A program made the position numbers and the translations under genes. The notes under the pieces are model-generated. The model was not told where the DNA came from and made no database searches. It was given only the letters and a program-made list of their open reading frames with translations. A stretch of DNA of 64,000 nucleotides, taken from the NCBI GenBank assembly GCA_006508105.1, contig QKPP01000266.1:1-64000 (forward strand). Reading direction: 5' to 3'. Shown piece after piece: positions 1 through 9,100 of this stretch (within the stretch, counting starts at the first letter, position 1; the number at the start of each line of letters is the position of its first letter). This stretch comes from Myxococcales bacterium FL481 (GTDB lineage Bacteria; Myxococcota_A; Polyangia; Nannocystales; Nannocystaceae).

Positions 1-124
1 TGCCCTGGAGGCGGCCGGAGTTCTCGATATGTTCCCCCACACGGCCCACGTGGAGTCGATCGCGGTGTTCGTACGAGAGGCGACGGGCACCCCGGGTCGA
101 TCGCCAGCTGTGTTTTCTTCTTGA
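1..124 (+). CDS. C-terminal end of a TrmA/RlmD-type uracil-C5 RNA methyltransferase (5' truncated)
   Basis: The window opens inside a gene read in the frame starting at base 2 and ending at TGA 122-124. The visible 40 residues contain [16 protein letters not shown], which matches the conserved C-terminal signature of SAM-dependent 23S rRNA/tRNA m5U methyltransferases of the TrmA/RlmD family (consensus D-x-F-P-x-T-x-H-V-E). The family uses SAM to methylate C5 of uridine in the T-loop of tRNA or at U1939/U747 of 23S rRNA. Which subfamily this is cannot be decided from the tail. A short, poorly conserved Ser/Pro-rich tail follows the signature. Confidence 0.7.
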   Translation, partial: ALEAAGVLDMFPHTAHVESIAVFVREATGTPGRSPAVFSS

Positions 125-250
125 GCGCGGCCGCGCAGGTGCGGCTCGCATCACCGGGTACGGATCCGGTCGCCGCGCGGACCGGGTGCCGTTCGTGCTG
201 CTCGGCCGCGGCCTCGCTCACCGGCCCACGTGCCTCGCGTCGGTTCTGAG

Positions 251-1222
251 TTACTCAGGCTCGAGCGCGGACGGGTCGCAGGCGAGTTGGCACTCGTCGA
301 CGCTGGGGAACAGCGGCCCCAGCGGGCCGCTGCAACCGCTGATCTCTTGACACGTTCCGTCGAGGACGGCGGCGCCCAACCACGCATCACAAGGCCCGAA
401 GTCGTAGCCCGCGTAGTCGACACACTCCACACCGGTGCCGCACTCCCACCCGCAGGTGCGGTCCTCGGTGCAAAAACCGTGACCGACACATTCGGGGTGG
501 GGGAAGTCGTTCCCGTCGACATGGCAATCGACGTCGATCTCGCAATCTCCGTCACGGACGCAGACCGATTCGCGACCGCAGTACGCCGCTTGGCGACAGT
601 CTTCGTTCGACTCGCAGCTTTGTTCGTTGCACACGAGAAAGCCCGCTTCGTCGTAGAACTCGGCATTGCAGCCCCCACAGTAGTTGGCGGTGCAGGTGCC
701 GTCGGCGCAAGGCGGCGCCACTTCGCAGGGGTCGACCAAGCACTGGAACGGCTGGCTCCCATCCGCACACTCGCAGCGGCCATCGCAACAGAGGGTGCGG
801 CCGGACAAGTACTCGTGGTCAGACTCGGAGAGCGCCGACGCGGGGCGGTTGTAGTCGCAGCTGCTGACATCCAATAGCCAGGGGTGGCGGGTCGCTGTCC
901 CGTGCAGCAGATAGCGGTCCCCGACGTCGAGGTCTGCCCCGCAGCCGGCCGAGCTGGTCGCGGTCCGCAGCCAGACGAGGTCACCGCTTGGCCGGCAACC
1001 CTTGTAGGCTTGGTGGACGTCGACAAGGTACGCTCGCAACTGGCGGCCGCGAAACTCGAACAGCACCTTGCCTTCCAGCACTTCGTCGGCGTTGCGGTAG
1101 CTCGAGGTCACGTCGTTTGGTAGGCAGGTACAGGCTTTGGCTTGGGGCGCGTAAACGCTTGATGCGCCAAAGGTGGTTGCCGCCATCGCGGCGATACTCA
1201 GGATCTCGGTCATCGTACGCAT
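251..1222 (-). CDS. secreted Cys-rich protein with TIMP/NTR-like N-terminus and Kunitz-like C-terminus
   Basis: The 323-residue product has a signal peptide whose AKA cleavage motif would release a mature protein starting CTCLP, just as animal tissue inhibitors of metalloproteinases start CTCVP. The following segment (N-A-D-E-V-L-E-G-K-V, later YKG) also fits the NTR/TIMP fold. In TIMPs the free N-terminal Cys chelates the catalytic zinc of the target protease. A long Cys-rich middle (about 25 Cys) follows. The last 50 residues have a spacing close to Kunitz inhibitors (GPC...GTC...GC...F.S..EC..AC), with shortened loops. I chose ATG 1222 because an AGGAG lies 8 nt upstream; an in-frame ATG at 1240 gives six more residues. 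A secreted protease inhibitor is an inference; the middle resembles EGF/disintegrin-like filler of unknown role. Confidence 0.7.
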   Translation of the reverse strand: MRTMTEILSIAAMAATTFGASSVYAPQAKACTCLPNDVTSSYRNADEVLEGKVLFEFRGRQLRAYLVDVHQAYKGCRPSGDLVWLRTATSSAGCGADLDVGDRYLLHGTATRHPWLLDVSSCDYNRPASALSESDHEYLSGRTLCCDGRCECADGSQPFQCLVDPCEVAPPCADGTCTANYCGGCNAEFYDEAGFLVCNEQSCESNEDCRQAAYCGRESVCVRDGDCEIDVDCHVDGNDFPHPECVGHGFCTEDRTCGWECGTGVECVDYAGYDFGPCDAWLGAAVLDGTCQEISGCSGPLGPLFPSVDECQLACDPSALEPE

Positions 1223-1429
1223 GGATTGCACTCCTATCATCGATCTCGTTGGCGCCGCGGCGGGGTGCCACGGTGCGCCCAGCCGCAGCCGTCACCCGAA
1301 AGACTCGGTGGTTCGTGTGACGTCTCAGTCGCGCAGCCGTGCCCGACCCCGAACATCCCGCAGCGCGATGATGGCGTCGTGACCCGCTGTCCTTCACCGG
1401 GTTCGGGGGGGCCGTGCCCGACCCAGCGC

Positions 1430-2557
1430 CTAGCGCTGTGGCTGGGGTCGACGGCCGCGGTGGACCGAGAATCCGACGACGGCGCCACGAGTCTCGCGGC
1501 TTTGCGCCCATACGCGCCCACCGTGCGCGTCGGCGATGCGGCGCACGAGGGCAAGGCCGAGGCCCAGCGATCCCCCGGCGCGGTGGCGGCCCCGATAGAA
1601 CGACTCGAACACGTGTTCGAGGTCCTCGGGTTTGAAACCCGGACCGTCATCCCAAACCTCGAAGCACAGCTCGCGTTCGCGCGACTCGAGCTTGACCGTC
1701 GAGACCCCACCGCCGTGGACGACGGCGTTTTGCAGCACGTTGGTCATCGCCGCGAGCAGGAGAGTAGGGTCGCCTTGCACCGTCGTGGCATCGGTCTCGA
1801 CGTCGAGGCGCGTGGCGTCCACGCCCAGTCGCTCGAGTGCGCGGACGGCCAGCTCGGCGAGATCGACCGGCTGCGATGCGAGCTGCCCGAAATCGACCCG
1901 CGACGTGGCGAGTAGTTGATCCACCAGGCGATCGATCTCGAGGACTTCGCGTTCGAGCTCGTCGAGGTGGGCGTGGTCTTCGGCACCGTCTTTGGCCGTG
2001 TCGATCAACACCCGCATGTGACCCAACGGAGTGCGAAGTTCGTGAGAGACGGCCGCGAGCAGCTCGCGTTGGTCGGCGAGCTGCTGCTCGATCCGCTGGG
2101 CCATGTCGTTGACGGACCGCGCGAGCATGCCGATCTCGCCGCCGGAGAATCGTCCGAGCCCCATGCGACTGTCGAGTTTCCCGGCGCCGAGGTCCCGCGT
2201 CACCTTCATCAGCTCGAGCAGCGGCAGGGTCATGCGGCGGGCGACGCCACCTGCGATGCCCCACAGGCTCAGGGCGCCGACGCCCGTGGCCACCATCAGC
2301 GCCCTGGGGTGCGGCAAAGCGAAGTGGTACACGCCCCAGCCGACCGCGGTGCTAACCGCGATCGCCACGCCGAACCCGACGAAGAGGCGGCGGTGGAGGT
2401 GAGCATTGACGTAGTGGGCGAACCGCCAGCCCCCCGGAGGGGGATTCACGGCCCAGTGCCGTCGCCGACGCGCTGATCCGGGCCGGGGATGGCGACAGTG
2501 CTCCCAGCGAGACGGCGCTCCCCAGGTGGGTGGGTCGCCGGGTCTGCGCCGATTCAT
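1430..2557 (-). CDS. sensor histidine kinase (TM-HAMP-HisKA-HATPase)
   Basis: A 375-residue membrane sensor kinase. Two hydrophobic segments (about residues 57-80 and 86-105) with almost no periplasmic loop are followed by a HAMP linker (about 105-157), the HisKA phosphoacceptor helix with SHELRTPLGH (His172), and a HATPase domain with N-box (NVLQNAVVH), DDGPGF and GLGLAL motifs. The start ATG overlaps the stop of the upstream response regulator gene by the sequence ATGA, so the two are translationally coupled and almost certainly cognate. The first 45 residues are Arg/Pro-rich and the true start could be later. The short periplasmic loop suggests that the separately encoded Spy-like protein supplies the sensing, as in CpxA/CpxP-type systems (inference). 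Confidence 0.9.
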   Translation of the reverse strand: MNRRRPGDPPTWGAPSRWEHCRHPRPGSARRRRHWAVNPPPGGWRFAHYVNAHLHRRLFVGFGVAIAVSTAVGWGVYHFALPHPRALMVATGVGALSLWGIAGGVARRMTLPLLELMKVTRDLGAGKLDSRMGLGRFSGGEIGMLARSVNDMAQRIEQQLADQRELLAAVSHELRTPLGHMRVLIDTAKDGAEDHAHLDELEREVLEIDRLVDQLLATSRVDFGQLASQPVDLAELAVRALERLGVDATRLDVETDATTVQGDPTLLLAAMTNVLQNAVVHGGGVSTVKLESRERELCFEVWDDGPGFKPEDLEHVFESFYRGRHRAGGSLGLGLALVRRIADAHGGRVWAQSRETRGAVVGFSVHRGRRPQPQR

Positions 2558-3225
2558 CTTTCGCCCCGGCTGAACACGTAGCCGACTCCTCGGACGGTCT
2601 TGATGCGATGACCGCCGATCTTCTTGCGCAGCTTGGAGACGTGGACGTCGATGGTGCGTTCGCCCACGGCGACGTCGCCCCGGCCGGCTTGCTCGAGGAG
2701 AGCCTGCCGCGGGATCACGCGGCCGGCCCGACGCATCAGGGCCACGAGTAGATCGAACTCCAGGCCGGTGAGCTCGACCGGTTGGCCCTCGACGTGGCAG
2801 CGGCGGGTGTCGACTTCTACGTCGACATCGTGGCTGCCGAGTCGCTCGGCGGTCACCCCCGGCTGAGCGCGGCGAAGCACCGCACGCAGCCGGGCGAGTA
2901 GCTCGCGTGAGCTGAAGGGCTTGGCGACGTAGTCGTCGGCGCCCATTTCGAGGCCGGTCACGCGATCGGCCTCGTCGCCTTTGGCGGTGAGCATGAGCAC
3001 GGGGATGGGGCCGTCGGCTCGAATCCGTCGCAACACGGTGAGCCCATCCATACCCGGCATCATGACATCGAGCAGGACGCAGTCGTAGCTGCGTCGAGCG
3101 AGTTGTTCCAGCCCTTGCGGCCCGTTCGCCGCGTACTCCAACGTGACATCGTTTTGCGCCAGGTAGGTTCCCAGCAGCTCCCGAAGGCGGGCGTCATCGT
3201 CGATCAGGAGTACGCGGATAGACAC
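2554..3225 (-). CDS. OmpR/PhoB-family response regulator
   Basis: A 223-residue regulator with an N-terminal REC domain (acidic pocket D9-D11, phosphoacceptor D53 in LLDVMMPGMDG, conserved Lys in VAKPF) and a C-terminal winged-helix DNA-binding domain of the OmpR type (V-E-L-T-G-L-E-F-D-L-L, then RTIDVHVSKLRKKIG and VRGVGYVF). It lies 15 nt downstream of the Spy-like gene and overlaps the kinase gene by 4 nt, so the three form one operon. The direct repeat 55-71 nt ahead of the operon's first start codon has the geometry bound by this class and is a candidate autoregulatory site. Confidence 0.95.
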   Translation of the reverse strand: MSIRVLLIDDDARLRELLGTYLAQNDVTLEYAANGPQGLEQLARRSYDCVLLDVMMPGMDGLTVLRRIRADGPIPVLMLTAKGDEADRVTGLEMGADDYVAKPFSSRELLARLRAVLRRAQPGVTAERLGSHDVDVEVDTRRCHVEGQPVELTGLEFDLLVALMRRAGRVIPRQALLEQAGRGDVAVGERTIDVHVSKLRKKIGGHRIKTVRGVGYVFSRGER

Positions 3226-3240
3226 CGGCTCGTCTTGAGT

Positions 3241-3744
3241 CTACGCGGGATCCCGGTAGGGTCGAAAGCTTCCCCGCAGCCCGCGGTCGAGCAGGTCCGC
3301 GAAGCGTTCGCGTTGGTGGGGTTCGAGGGCGTCATGCACCCGGGCCAGTCCCGCGACCAGCTGCTCGCGCGCGCGTCGAATGGACTCGTCCTGACGTGCG
3401 AACGACTCGCCCATCACGGTTTCGTCGAACGAGTCTCCGCGCAGCGCTCGAGCGATGTCGCTCCGGGCCCCGCGCATCTCGCCCTTCAGGTCGCGCAGTT
3501 GGTCGACGATCTCGCCGGCCTCGCGGCGGATGACTTTGCCTTGCTCGGGCGTGACGTCGAGGTGGTCGAGAAAGCCGTCTAGCCAGCGAGCGCGGTGGGA
3601 TGACAACGGGCCTCCCCAGGGGCCGCGCCGGTGTGAACACGACGGCCCGCCCATTCCCCAGCCGTGACCGTAGCCTCGGTGTCGACGCTTGACGTAGCCC
3701 ATGAAAGCGACAGTGGCGATTGCTCCAGCAATGAATCCGAACAT
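3241..3744 (-). CDS. Spy/CpxP/ZraP-like (LTXXQ) membrane-anchored stress or heavy-metal sensor protein
   Basis: A 167-residue protein with an uncleaved N-terminal hydrophobic anchor (about residues 1-17), a His/Gly-rich stretch (about 20-50: RRH, GYGHGWGMGG, CSHRR) that could bind metal, and an all-helical C-terminal part with two LTXXQ-like motifs (DVTPEQGKVI and LEPHQRERF). That arrangement is typical of Spy, CpxP and ZraP, periplasmic chaperone-like proteins that modulate envelope-stress sensor kinases. It is the first gene of a three-gene operon with an OmpR-type regulator and a kinase. A GGCGAGGAG ribosome site precedes the ATG. The role as sensory partner of the kinase is inferred from context and family. 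Confidence 0.8.
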   Translation of the reverse strand: MFGFIAGAIATVAFMGYVKRRHRGYGHGWGMGGPSCSHRRGPWGGPLSSHRARWLDGFLDHLDVTPEQGKVIRREAGEIVDQLRDLKGEMRGARSDIARALRGDSFDETVMGESFARQDESIRRAREQLVAGLARVHDALEPHQRERFADLLDRGLRGSFRPYRDPA

Positions 3745-3798
3745 TGAGAGTTGCTCCTCGCCATCACCATGGGGAGCGAACGTTAAGCGACAGGCCGT

Positions 3799-3815
3799 GA
3801 AACGATGAAGAAACG
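3799..3815 (-). promoter_or_regulatory. candidate OmpR-family operator: direct repeat CGTTTC-N5-CGTTTC
   Basis: On the transcribed (minus) strand the hexamer CGTTTC occurs twice, separated by TTCAT, giving an 11-bp repeat period. This is the geometry of PhoP-type boxes (hexamer-N5-hexamer) recognised by OmpR/PhoB-family dimers. It lies 55 nt upstream of the first start codon of the Spy-like/regulator/kinase operon, so autoregulation is plausible. Binding by this particular regulator is inference. Confidence 0.45.
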
Positions 3816-3920
3816 TGAAGAAGCAGCCTGCCGCGGGACGCGTGAGCCCCGTCAGACCGGACGCCGGCGCCGGCGCGACCCTCGGCTCGGTCGGTCGGGG
3901 CGGGTCAGGTCGACCGCGAG

Positions 3921-4115
3921 CTAGCTCGAGCGAGATCGGCCGGCGACGGCCACCGTGCGCACGGCCGGAGCGGCCGTGGGGCTCGCGGTTGCCCGGGTTT
4001 GGGCATCGAGAGCCAGCAGCTCCGCTTGCAGGGTGTCCAGATGCCGGCGAAGTCGCGTCAGATTCTCGATCATCAGGTCGCGATAGGCGAGTAGTCGAGC
4101 GGTCTGAGCATCCAT
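3921..4115 (-). CDS. small helical hypothetical protein (64 aa)
   Basis: A short reading frame encoding MDAQTARLLAYRDLMIENL and then a heptad-like Leu pattern (LTRLRRHLDTLQAELLAL), predicted to form one amphipathic or coiled-coil helix, followed by an Ala/Thr/Arg-rich tail. It sits alone between the operon start at 3.74 kb and the lipoprotein gene ending at 4.32 kb, on the same strand as both. No Shine-Dalgarno sequence is evident. The helical pattern is the only argument that it is a gene; I recognise no family. Confidence 0.35.
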   Translation of the reverse strand: MDAQTARLLAYRDLMIENLTRLRRHLDTLQAELLALDAQTRATASPTAAPAVRTVAVAGRSRSS

Positions 4116-4319
4116 CGTTTCAGACTGCCGGACGCTGGGTTGATGCGCTACGCGTGTCTCGAGCGCAATCGCGGTCGAACCGCGATACTCCGCGGGCGCA
4201 GCGAGTTGCTCGTCGCAGCGTGCCTGCGCGACGTTCGCCGGCGACGAATCGACCGGCGAGCCAGCGCTTGTGCGACCTGCGGGCGATCGATCGCGCCGGG
4301 GCTGGCGTCGCCGACGGTC

Positions 4320-5756
4320 CTAGAAGAGCGGCTGTCGGCCGTACGCGAGAAACAACACGCGAGTCGACGTGAGACCGCTGGCGGGCTCGACGGAGATCGC
4401 GATGTTGGAATCCGACACGAGCATGGCCCGTGCGAACGGCGAGGCGAGGACGTCGTCCATCAGTTCGCCCGCGCTCGCCGTTTCGTGCACCTCGACCGTC
4501 ATGGAGGCCCACGGTACGTGACCCGGCTGGCCCGCGAGATCGTAGAACTGCAGAGCCGCGAGCCCGGCATGGGCGTACGGGCTCCCCTTGGGATCCCAAA
4601 GGACGGCGGCCGCTTGGCTGCGCGTGGCATCCTCGCGGACGTTTCGCCGGCGTTCCTTCGCGCGCGCGAGGTTGATGGCCTCGACGATCTCGGATCGCAC
4701 GATGGGTCCGTCGACCGCGTCCGAGACGAGTCGGGGGATGGTGAACGTGCGCCCGGGGTCGCGGGTAAGCCACAGCGTGAACCGATCCCGGGTTCGCACC
4801 GGTCCGTTGGGGCCGGGGCTTTGCCGCATCGCAAACGCTTCTACTTCCGTTTGAGGATTCATGCGACTCAGTGGACAGTGGAGTACGAACCCGCCGGAAC
4901 GGCGATGACTCGAGTACCGGCAGCGCAGCGCGTCGGCATGGCGGGCGGTGGTGTACGCCGTCCCGTGTCGGGCTTCGTCGATGAAGCGACCGCGAATCGT
5001 CGCGTACTCGGCGTCGGGCGGCGGCTGAATCGGGGTCGGTTCGAGGTCAAGCCAGCGACGGGAGAACACGGCGGTGAACCCGACAAGATTGGCGGTGTCG
5101 GCCCGAGCGATCGCGAGATCCCAGCCCTCGGGTAGCGACTGCACGGCGTGTACGAGCTCGCGCCGCACGGCCGAGACCGTGGCCGGGTCGGCGTCGCCGG
5201 GCATGAGGAGGTGATAGACGTGGTTGTGGGTGCCCACGAGTCCGCAGCGGCCCGCCATGAACCGCCCGAGTGTGCTGACGGGGCGGCCGCCGTGGCGCAC
5301 AAAGAACGCTGCTTGCTGCTGGGCGTAGCAGCGCAACTGTTCGGACGTGCGTTGAACGAGGTTCGGGCGCGCGGCCTCAATGGACAAAGACTGCTCGAGT
5401 GGTAGCAGGGCGGTCACCGCGGTGCGACCAGCGTATTGCGGCAATGGCCCGACGAGCGTCCACTGACTCGCAACGGAGACCCGGGTCCGGGGAGCGTCGC
5501 TTTCGATCCAACTGGCGCCGCGGTGCGTGGGGGAAGCGACCGCGGGCCGTGGGATGGCTGCCGCCGACGCCGGGGCGGTCGAGTGAGCCGAGGGCGACGC
5601 AGCACACCCCGCAACCCACGAGACGGCCAGCAGTGGGCCCAACGGTCGACTCCGTCTCCGCGCGCGAAACCGGCCGAAACGATTCGCCTTTGCCTGGAGA
5701 CGGCCCCACAGTTGCCCCAACCGAGTTGTAGAACCACGCGCGTCGACTGTCAGCAT
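4320..5756 (-). CDS. putative lipoprotein of unknown function (478 aa)
   Basis: From ATG 5756 the product has a basic N-terminus (RRRSRPLG), a short hydrophobic stretch and a lipobox WVAGC, so it should be an envelope lipoprotein. A low-complexity Ala/Ser/Pro segment follows. The central part (about residues 90-190) has a conserved-looking block LRCYAQQQAAFFVRHGG, then FMAGRCG and THNHVYHL; I do not recognise a named family with certainty. The C-terminal half is soluble alpha/beta-looking sequence ending YGRQPLF. The frame stays open about 340 nt further upstream, but that extension is Arg/Pro-rich, shows no signal sequence and is unlikely to be translated. It is transcribed divergently from the BNR-repeat lipoprotein. 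Confidence 0.6.
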   Translation of the reverse strand: MLTVDARGSTTRLGQLWGRLQAKANRFGRFRARRRSRPLGPLLAVSWVAGCAASPSAHSTAPASAAAIPRPAVASPTHRGASWIESDAPRTRVSVASQWTLVGPLPQYAGRTAVTALLPLEQSLSIEAARPNLVQRTSEQLRCYAQQQAAFFVRHGGRPVSTLGRFMAGRCGLVGTHNHVYHLLMPGDADPATVSAVRRELVHAVQSLPEGWDLAIARADTANLVGFTAVFSRRWLDLEPTPIQPPPDAEYATIRGRFIDEARHGTAYTTARHADALRCRYSSHRRSGGFVLHCPLSRMNPQTEVEAFAMRQSPGPNGPVRTRDRFTLWLTRDPGRTFTIPRLVSDAVDGPIVRSEIVEAINLARAKERRRNVREDATRSQAAAVLWDPKGSPYAHAGLAALQFYDLAGQPGHVPWASMTVEVHETASAGELMDDVLASPFARAMLVSDSNIAISVEPASGLTSTRVLFLAYGRQPLF

Positions 5757-6195
5757 TCGACCAAAGTAGTCCACTCGGAGCGACTCGACAAACTCGCCGA
5801 ATCGATCCCGCACCGGCGGCGAAACGTGGTGCTCGGGCGGGCTCCCGCCGCATGCTGGGGCGGGCGGGAGCGACCGACGGACTCGCGTTCGCGCGGGCTG
5901 CTCAGAGCCCGAGCTCAGCCGGCCCGGCCACCGGCCCGGCTCCAGTCGCGGTGGAGCCGGCTCGTCGCCGTGTTTCCTTGGACGCGCTGACGAACGCCGG
6001 GACCACCGCTGCCGCCGAGGCGCCACCGGACGTCGTCGCGGGCACGGCTCGCTGCTTCGCGCCGGCGTGGCCCGAAGGTTTTGACCGACGGCCACATGTC
6101 TGACCGCGGTTCAGAAGCGCCGTTTGAGGTCGACGCGGTACCCGGTGGATCTGGCGTTGAAACGTCCTCGCGCAGCCGCGATAGTTCCCCGGCCC
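5757..6195. other. divergent intergenic region with one strong hairpin
   Basis: No credible gene lies between the two divergently transcribed lipoprotein genes. The most visible structure is a perfect 9-bp stem CCGGCTCCA / TGGAGCCGG with a 7-nt loop at 5936-5960. It has no T-tract and could be an operator or a leader structure of either gene. Promoter elements could not be assigned with confidence in this GC-rich background. Confidence 0.4.
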
Positions 6196-9100
6196 ATGCG
6201 TCGCCTCACTCACCTGTTGACCTGGTCATTTTTTCTGCTGTTCGCGTGCGCAGCCAGCCAGCGCGCCACCAAGGGGCCCCAAGGGAGCAAGGACGAGGGT
6301 CCGATGTCGACGGGGACCTTCGACGGGCTGGCTCTGCGCAGCATCGGACCGGCCCTGATGTCGGGGCGCATCGCGGACATCGCGGTGCCGCCCGGGGACC
6401 CCAACGTCTGGTACGTGGCCGTCGGTTCCGGGGGGGTGTGGAAGACGGAGAACGCGGGCACGACGTGGCAATCGATGTTTGATGGTCAGGCGTCCTACTC
6501 GGTGGGTTGTGTAACCGTCGACCCGTCGAATCCGCACGTCGTTTGGGTGGGAACGGGCGAAAACGTCGGGGGGCGCCATGTCGGGTACGGCGACGGAGTG
6601 TATCGCTCGCGCGACGGCGGAAAATCTTGGGAGAACCTCGGGCTCAAGCAAAGCGAACACATCTCGAAGATCATCGTGCACCCCGAGGATTCCGAGACCG
6701 TGTGGGTTGCCGTGCAAGGCCCCCTGTGGTCTTCGGGGGGGGAGCGGGGTTTGTACAAAACCACCGATGGCGGGGGCACATGGCGTCAGGTACTCAGCGC
6801 TGGCCCTTGGACTGGCGTGACGGATCTGGCCATCGATCCCCGAGACCCGAAGGTGCTGTATGCGGCGACGTGGCAGCGCCACCGCACCGTTGCCGGCTAC
6901 GTGGGCGGTGGTCCCGAGTCGGGCCTGCACAAGTCGGAAGACGGCGGCGAGACCTGGAGACGACTCACCAAGGGGCTCCCTGGCGATCCGAAGCGAACGC
7001 ACGAGCCGGAGAAAAAGGGGCTGCGCCCACCGAGCAAGCCGATCGACGACGGCAACATGGGCAAAATCGGCCTGGCGATCTCACCCCAAAACCCCGACGT
7101 GCTGTACGCCGCCATCGAAGTCAACCTGCGCAAAGGGGCGGTGTTTCGGTCCACGGATCGCGGCGCATCCTGGGAGAAACGCTCGGATACCGTGTCCGGC
7201 GGAACGGGTCCTCACTACTATCAGGAGCTGTATGCCTCGCCGCACGCCGAAGGTCGGATCTACTTGGCGGACGTACGGATTCAGGTGTCTGACGATGGCG
7301 GCAAGACCTTCCGATCCCTGACGGAGAAATTCAAACACTCGGACAATCACGCCCTCGTGTTTCGCTCTGACGATCCCGACTACTTGCTGGTGGGCACCGA
7401 CGGTGGACTCTACGAGAGCTTCGACCTCGCGAAGAACTGGCGCTTCGTGGACAACCTCCCCGTGACCCAGTTCTACAAGGTGGCGGTGGATGACGCCGTA
7501 CCCTTTTACAACGTGTACGGCGGGACCCAAGACAACAACACGCAGGGCGGCCCCTCCCGCACCGATAGCGCGTCGGGGATCCGCAACGCAGACTGGCGCA
7601 TCATGCTGGGCGGGGACGGCCACCAGCCGGCGACCGAGCCCGGCAATCCCAACATCATGTACGCGGAGTGGCAGCAGGGGAATCTCGTGCGCGTCGACAC
7701 CACGACGGGGGAGCGGGTGTACATCAAGCCGCAGGCCGCGCCCGGTGACCCGCCAGACCGATTCAACTGGGACTCACCGATTCTCGTCAGCCCGCATTCG
7801 CCAACGCGCCTGTACTTCGCGTCCCAACGGTTGTGGCGCTCGGACAACCGCGGGGATTCGTGGACCGCGATTTCGGGTGATCTCACACGAAACGAGGAGC
7901 GACTGTTGATCCCGCACATGGATCGCAAATGGAGTTTCGACTCGCCGTGGGATCTGTGGGCGATGTCCGAATACAACACGATCACCTCCGTGGCCGAGTC
8001 TCCCCGCCAGCCGGGGTTGCTTTACGTGGGCACCGACGATGGGCTGATTCAGGTCACCGATGACGGGGGCAAAAACTGGCGCAAGATCGAAGTCGGCAAG
8101 CTGCCGGGGGTGCCGAAGCGGGCGTTTGTCAACGACATCAAGGCCGACCTGTTCGACGCCGACACGGTCTATGTCGCCCTCGACAACCACAAGTACGGCG
8201 ACTTCGGGCCGTATCTTCTGATGAGCAACAACCGCGGCCGAAGCTGGCGGTCCATCGCCGGGGATCTGCCCGATCGACATCTGGTATGGCGCGTGGTCCA
8301 AGACCACGTTCGCAAGGAGCTGTTGTTCGCCGGTACGGAATTCGGCGTCTTCTTCACGGTCGATGGGGGACGTCAGTGGATCAAGCTGGCCGGGGCGGCG
8401 CCGACGATCCCGTTTCGGGATCTGGCGATCCAGCGCCGCGAAAACGACTTGGTCGGCGCGAGTTTTGGCCGGGGCTTTTGGATCCTCGACGACTACACCC
8501 CGCTGCGATTCGTCGATCAAAAGGCGCTGAGCCAGCCCGCGATGCTGTTCTCGCCGCGGCGCGCCTATTGGTACATCGAGCGGCGAGATCTCGGATCGTC
8601 GCGGAACAAAAAGGCGGCGCAGGGCGAGGGCTTCTACACCGCCGACAATCCTCCCTTTGGTGCCGTGCTCACCTACTATCTCAAAGACGGTCTTCGCACC
8701 CGCACCATCAAGCGGCGCGAACAGGAGATCGAGCGCATGAAGCTGGGCAAGGACACGCCGTTTACCAGCTGGGACGACATGGAGGCCGAGGCACGTGAAC
8801 CCGAGCCCGCGATTATCTTGACCGTGCGGGATGACCAGGGGCAAGTTGTGCGTCGTTTGTACGGGCCGACGTCGCCGGGGATGCATCGCGTGGCTTGGGA
8901 TCTGCGGCTGCCCGCTCGCACTGCGCTCGGGCTCAAGTCGGACTACAAGTACGCTGAGGATCACGAGCCGCGCGGCGTCATGGTGGGTCCCGGTCGCTAC
9001 ACCGTGACGCTCTCCAAACGCGAGGACGGCAAGACGGTCGACCTCACCGGGGCGGTCGATCTCGATGTGGTGCCTTTGCGCCAAGGCGGCGCGCTGCCGG

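Noticed and set aside
7774-9084. 436-codon open frame on the minus strand opposite the BNR lipoprotein
   Set aside because: It is antisense to a gene with clear repeated Asp-box motifs. The translation has no domain, and long antisense frames are expected at this GC content.
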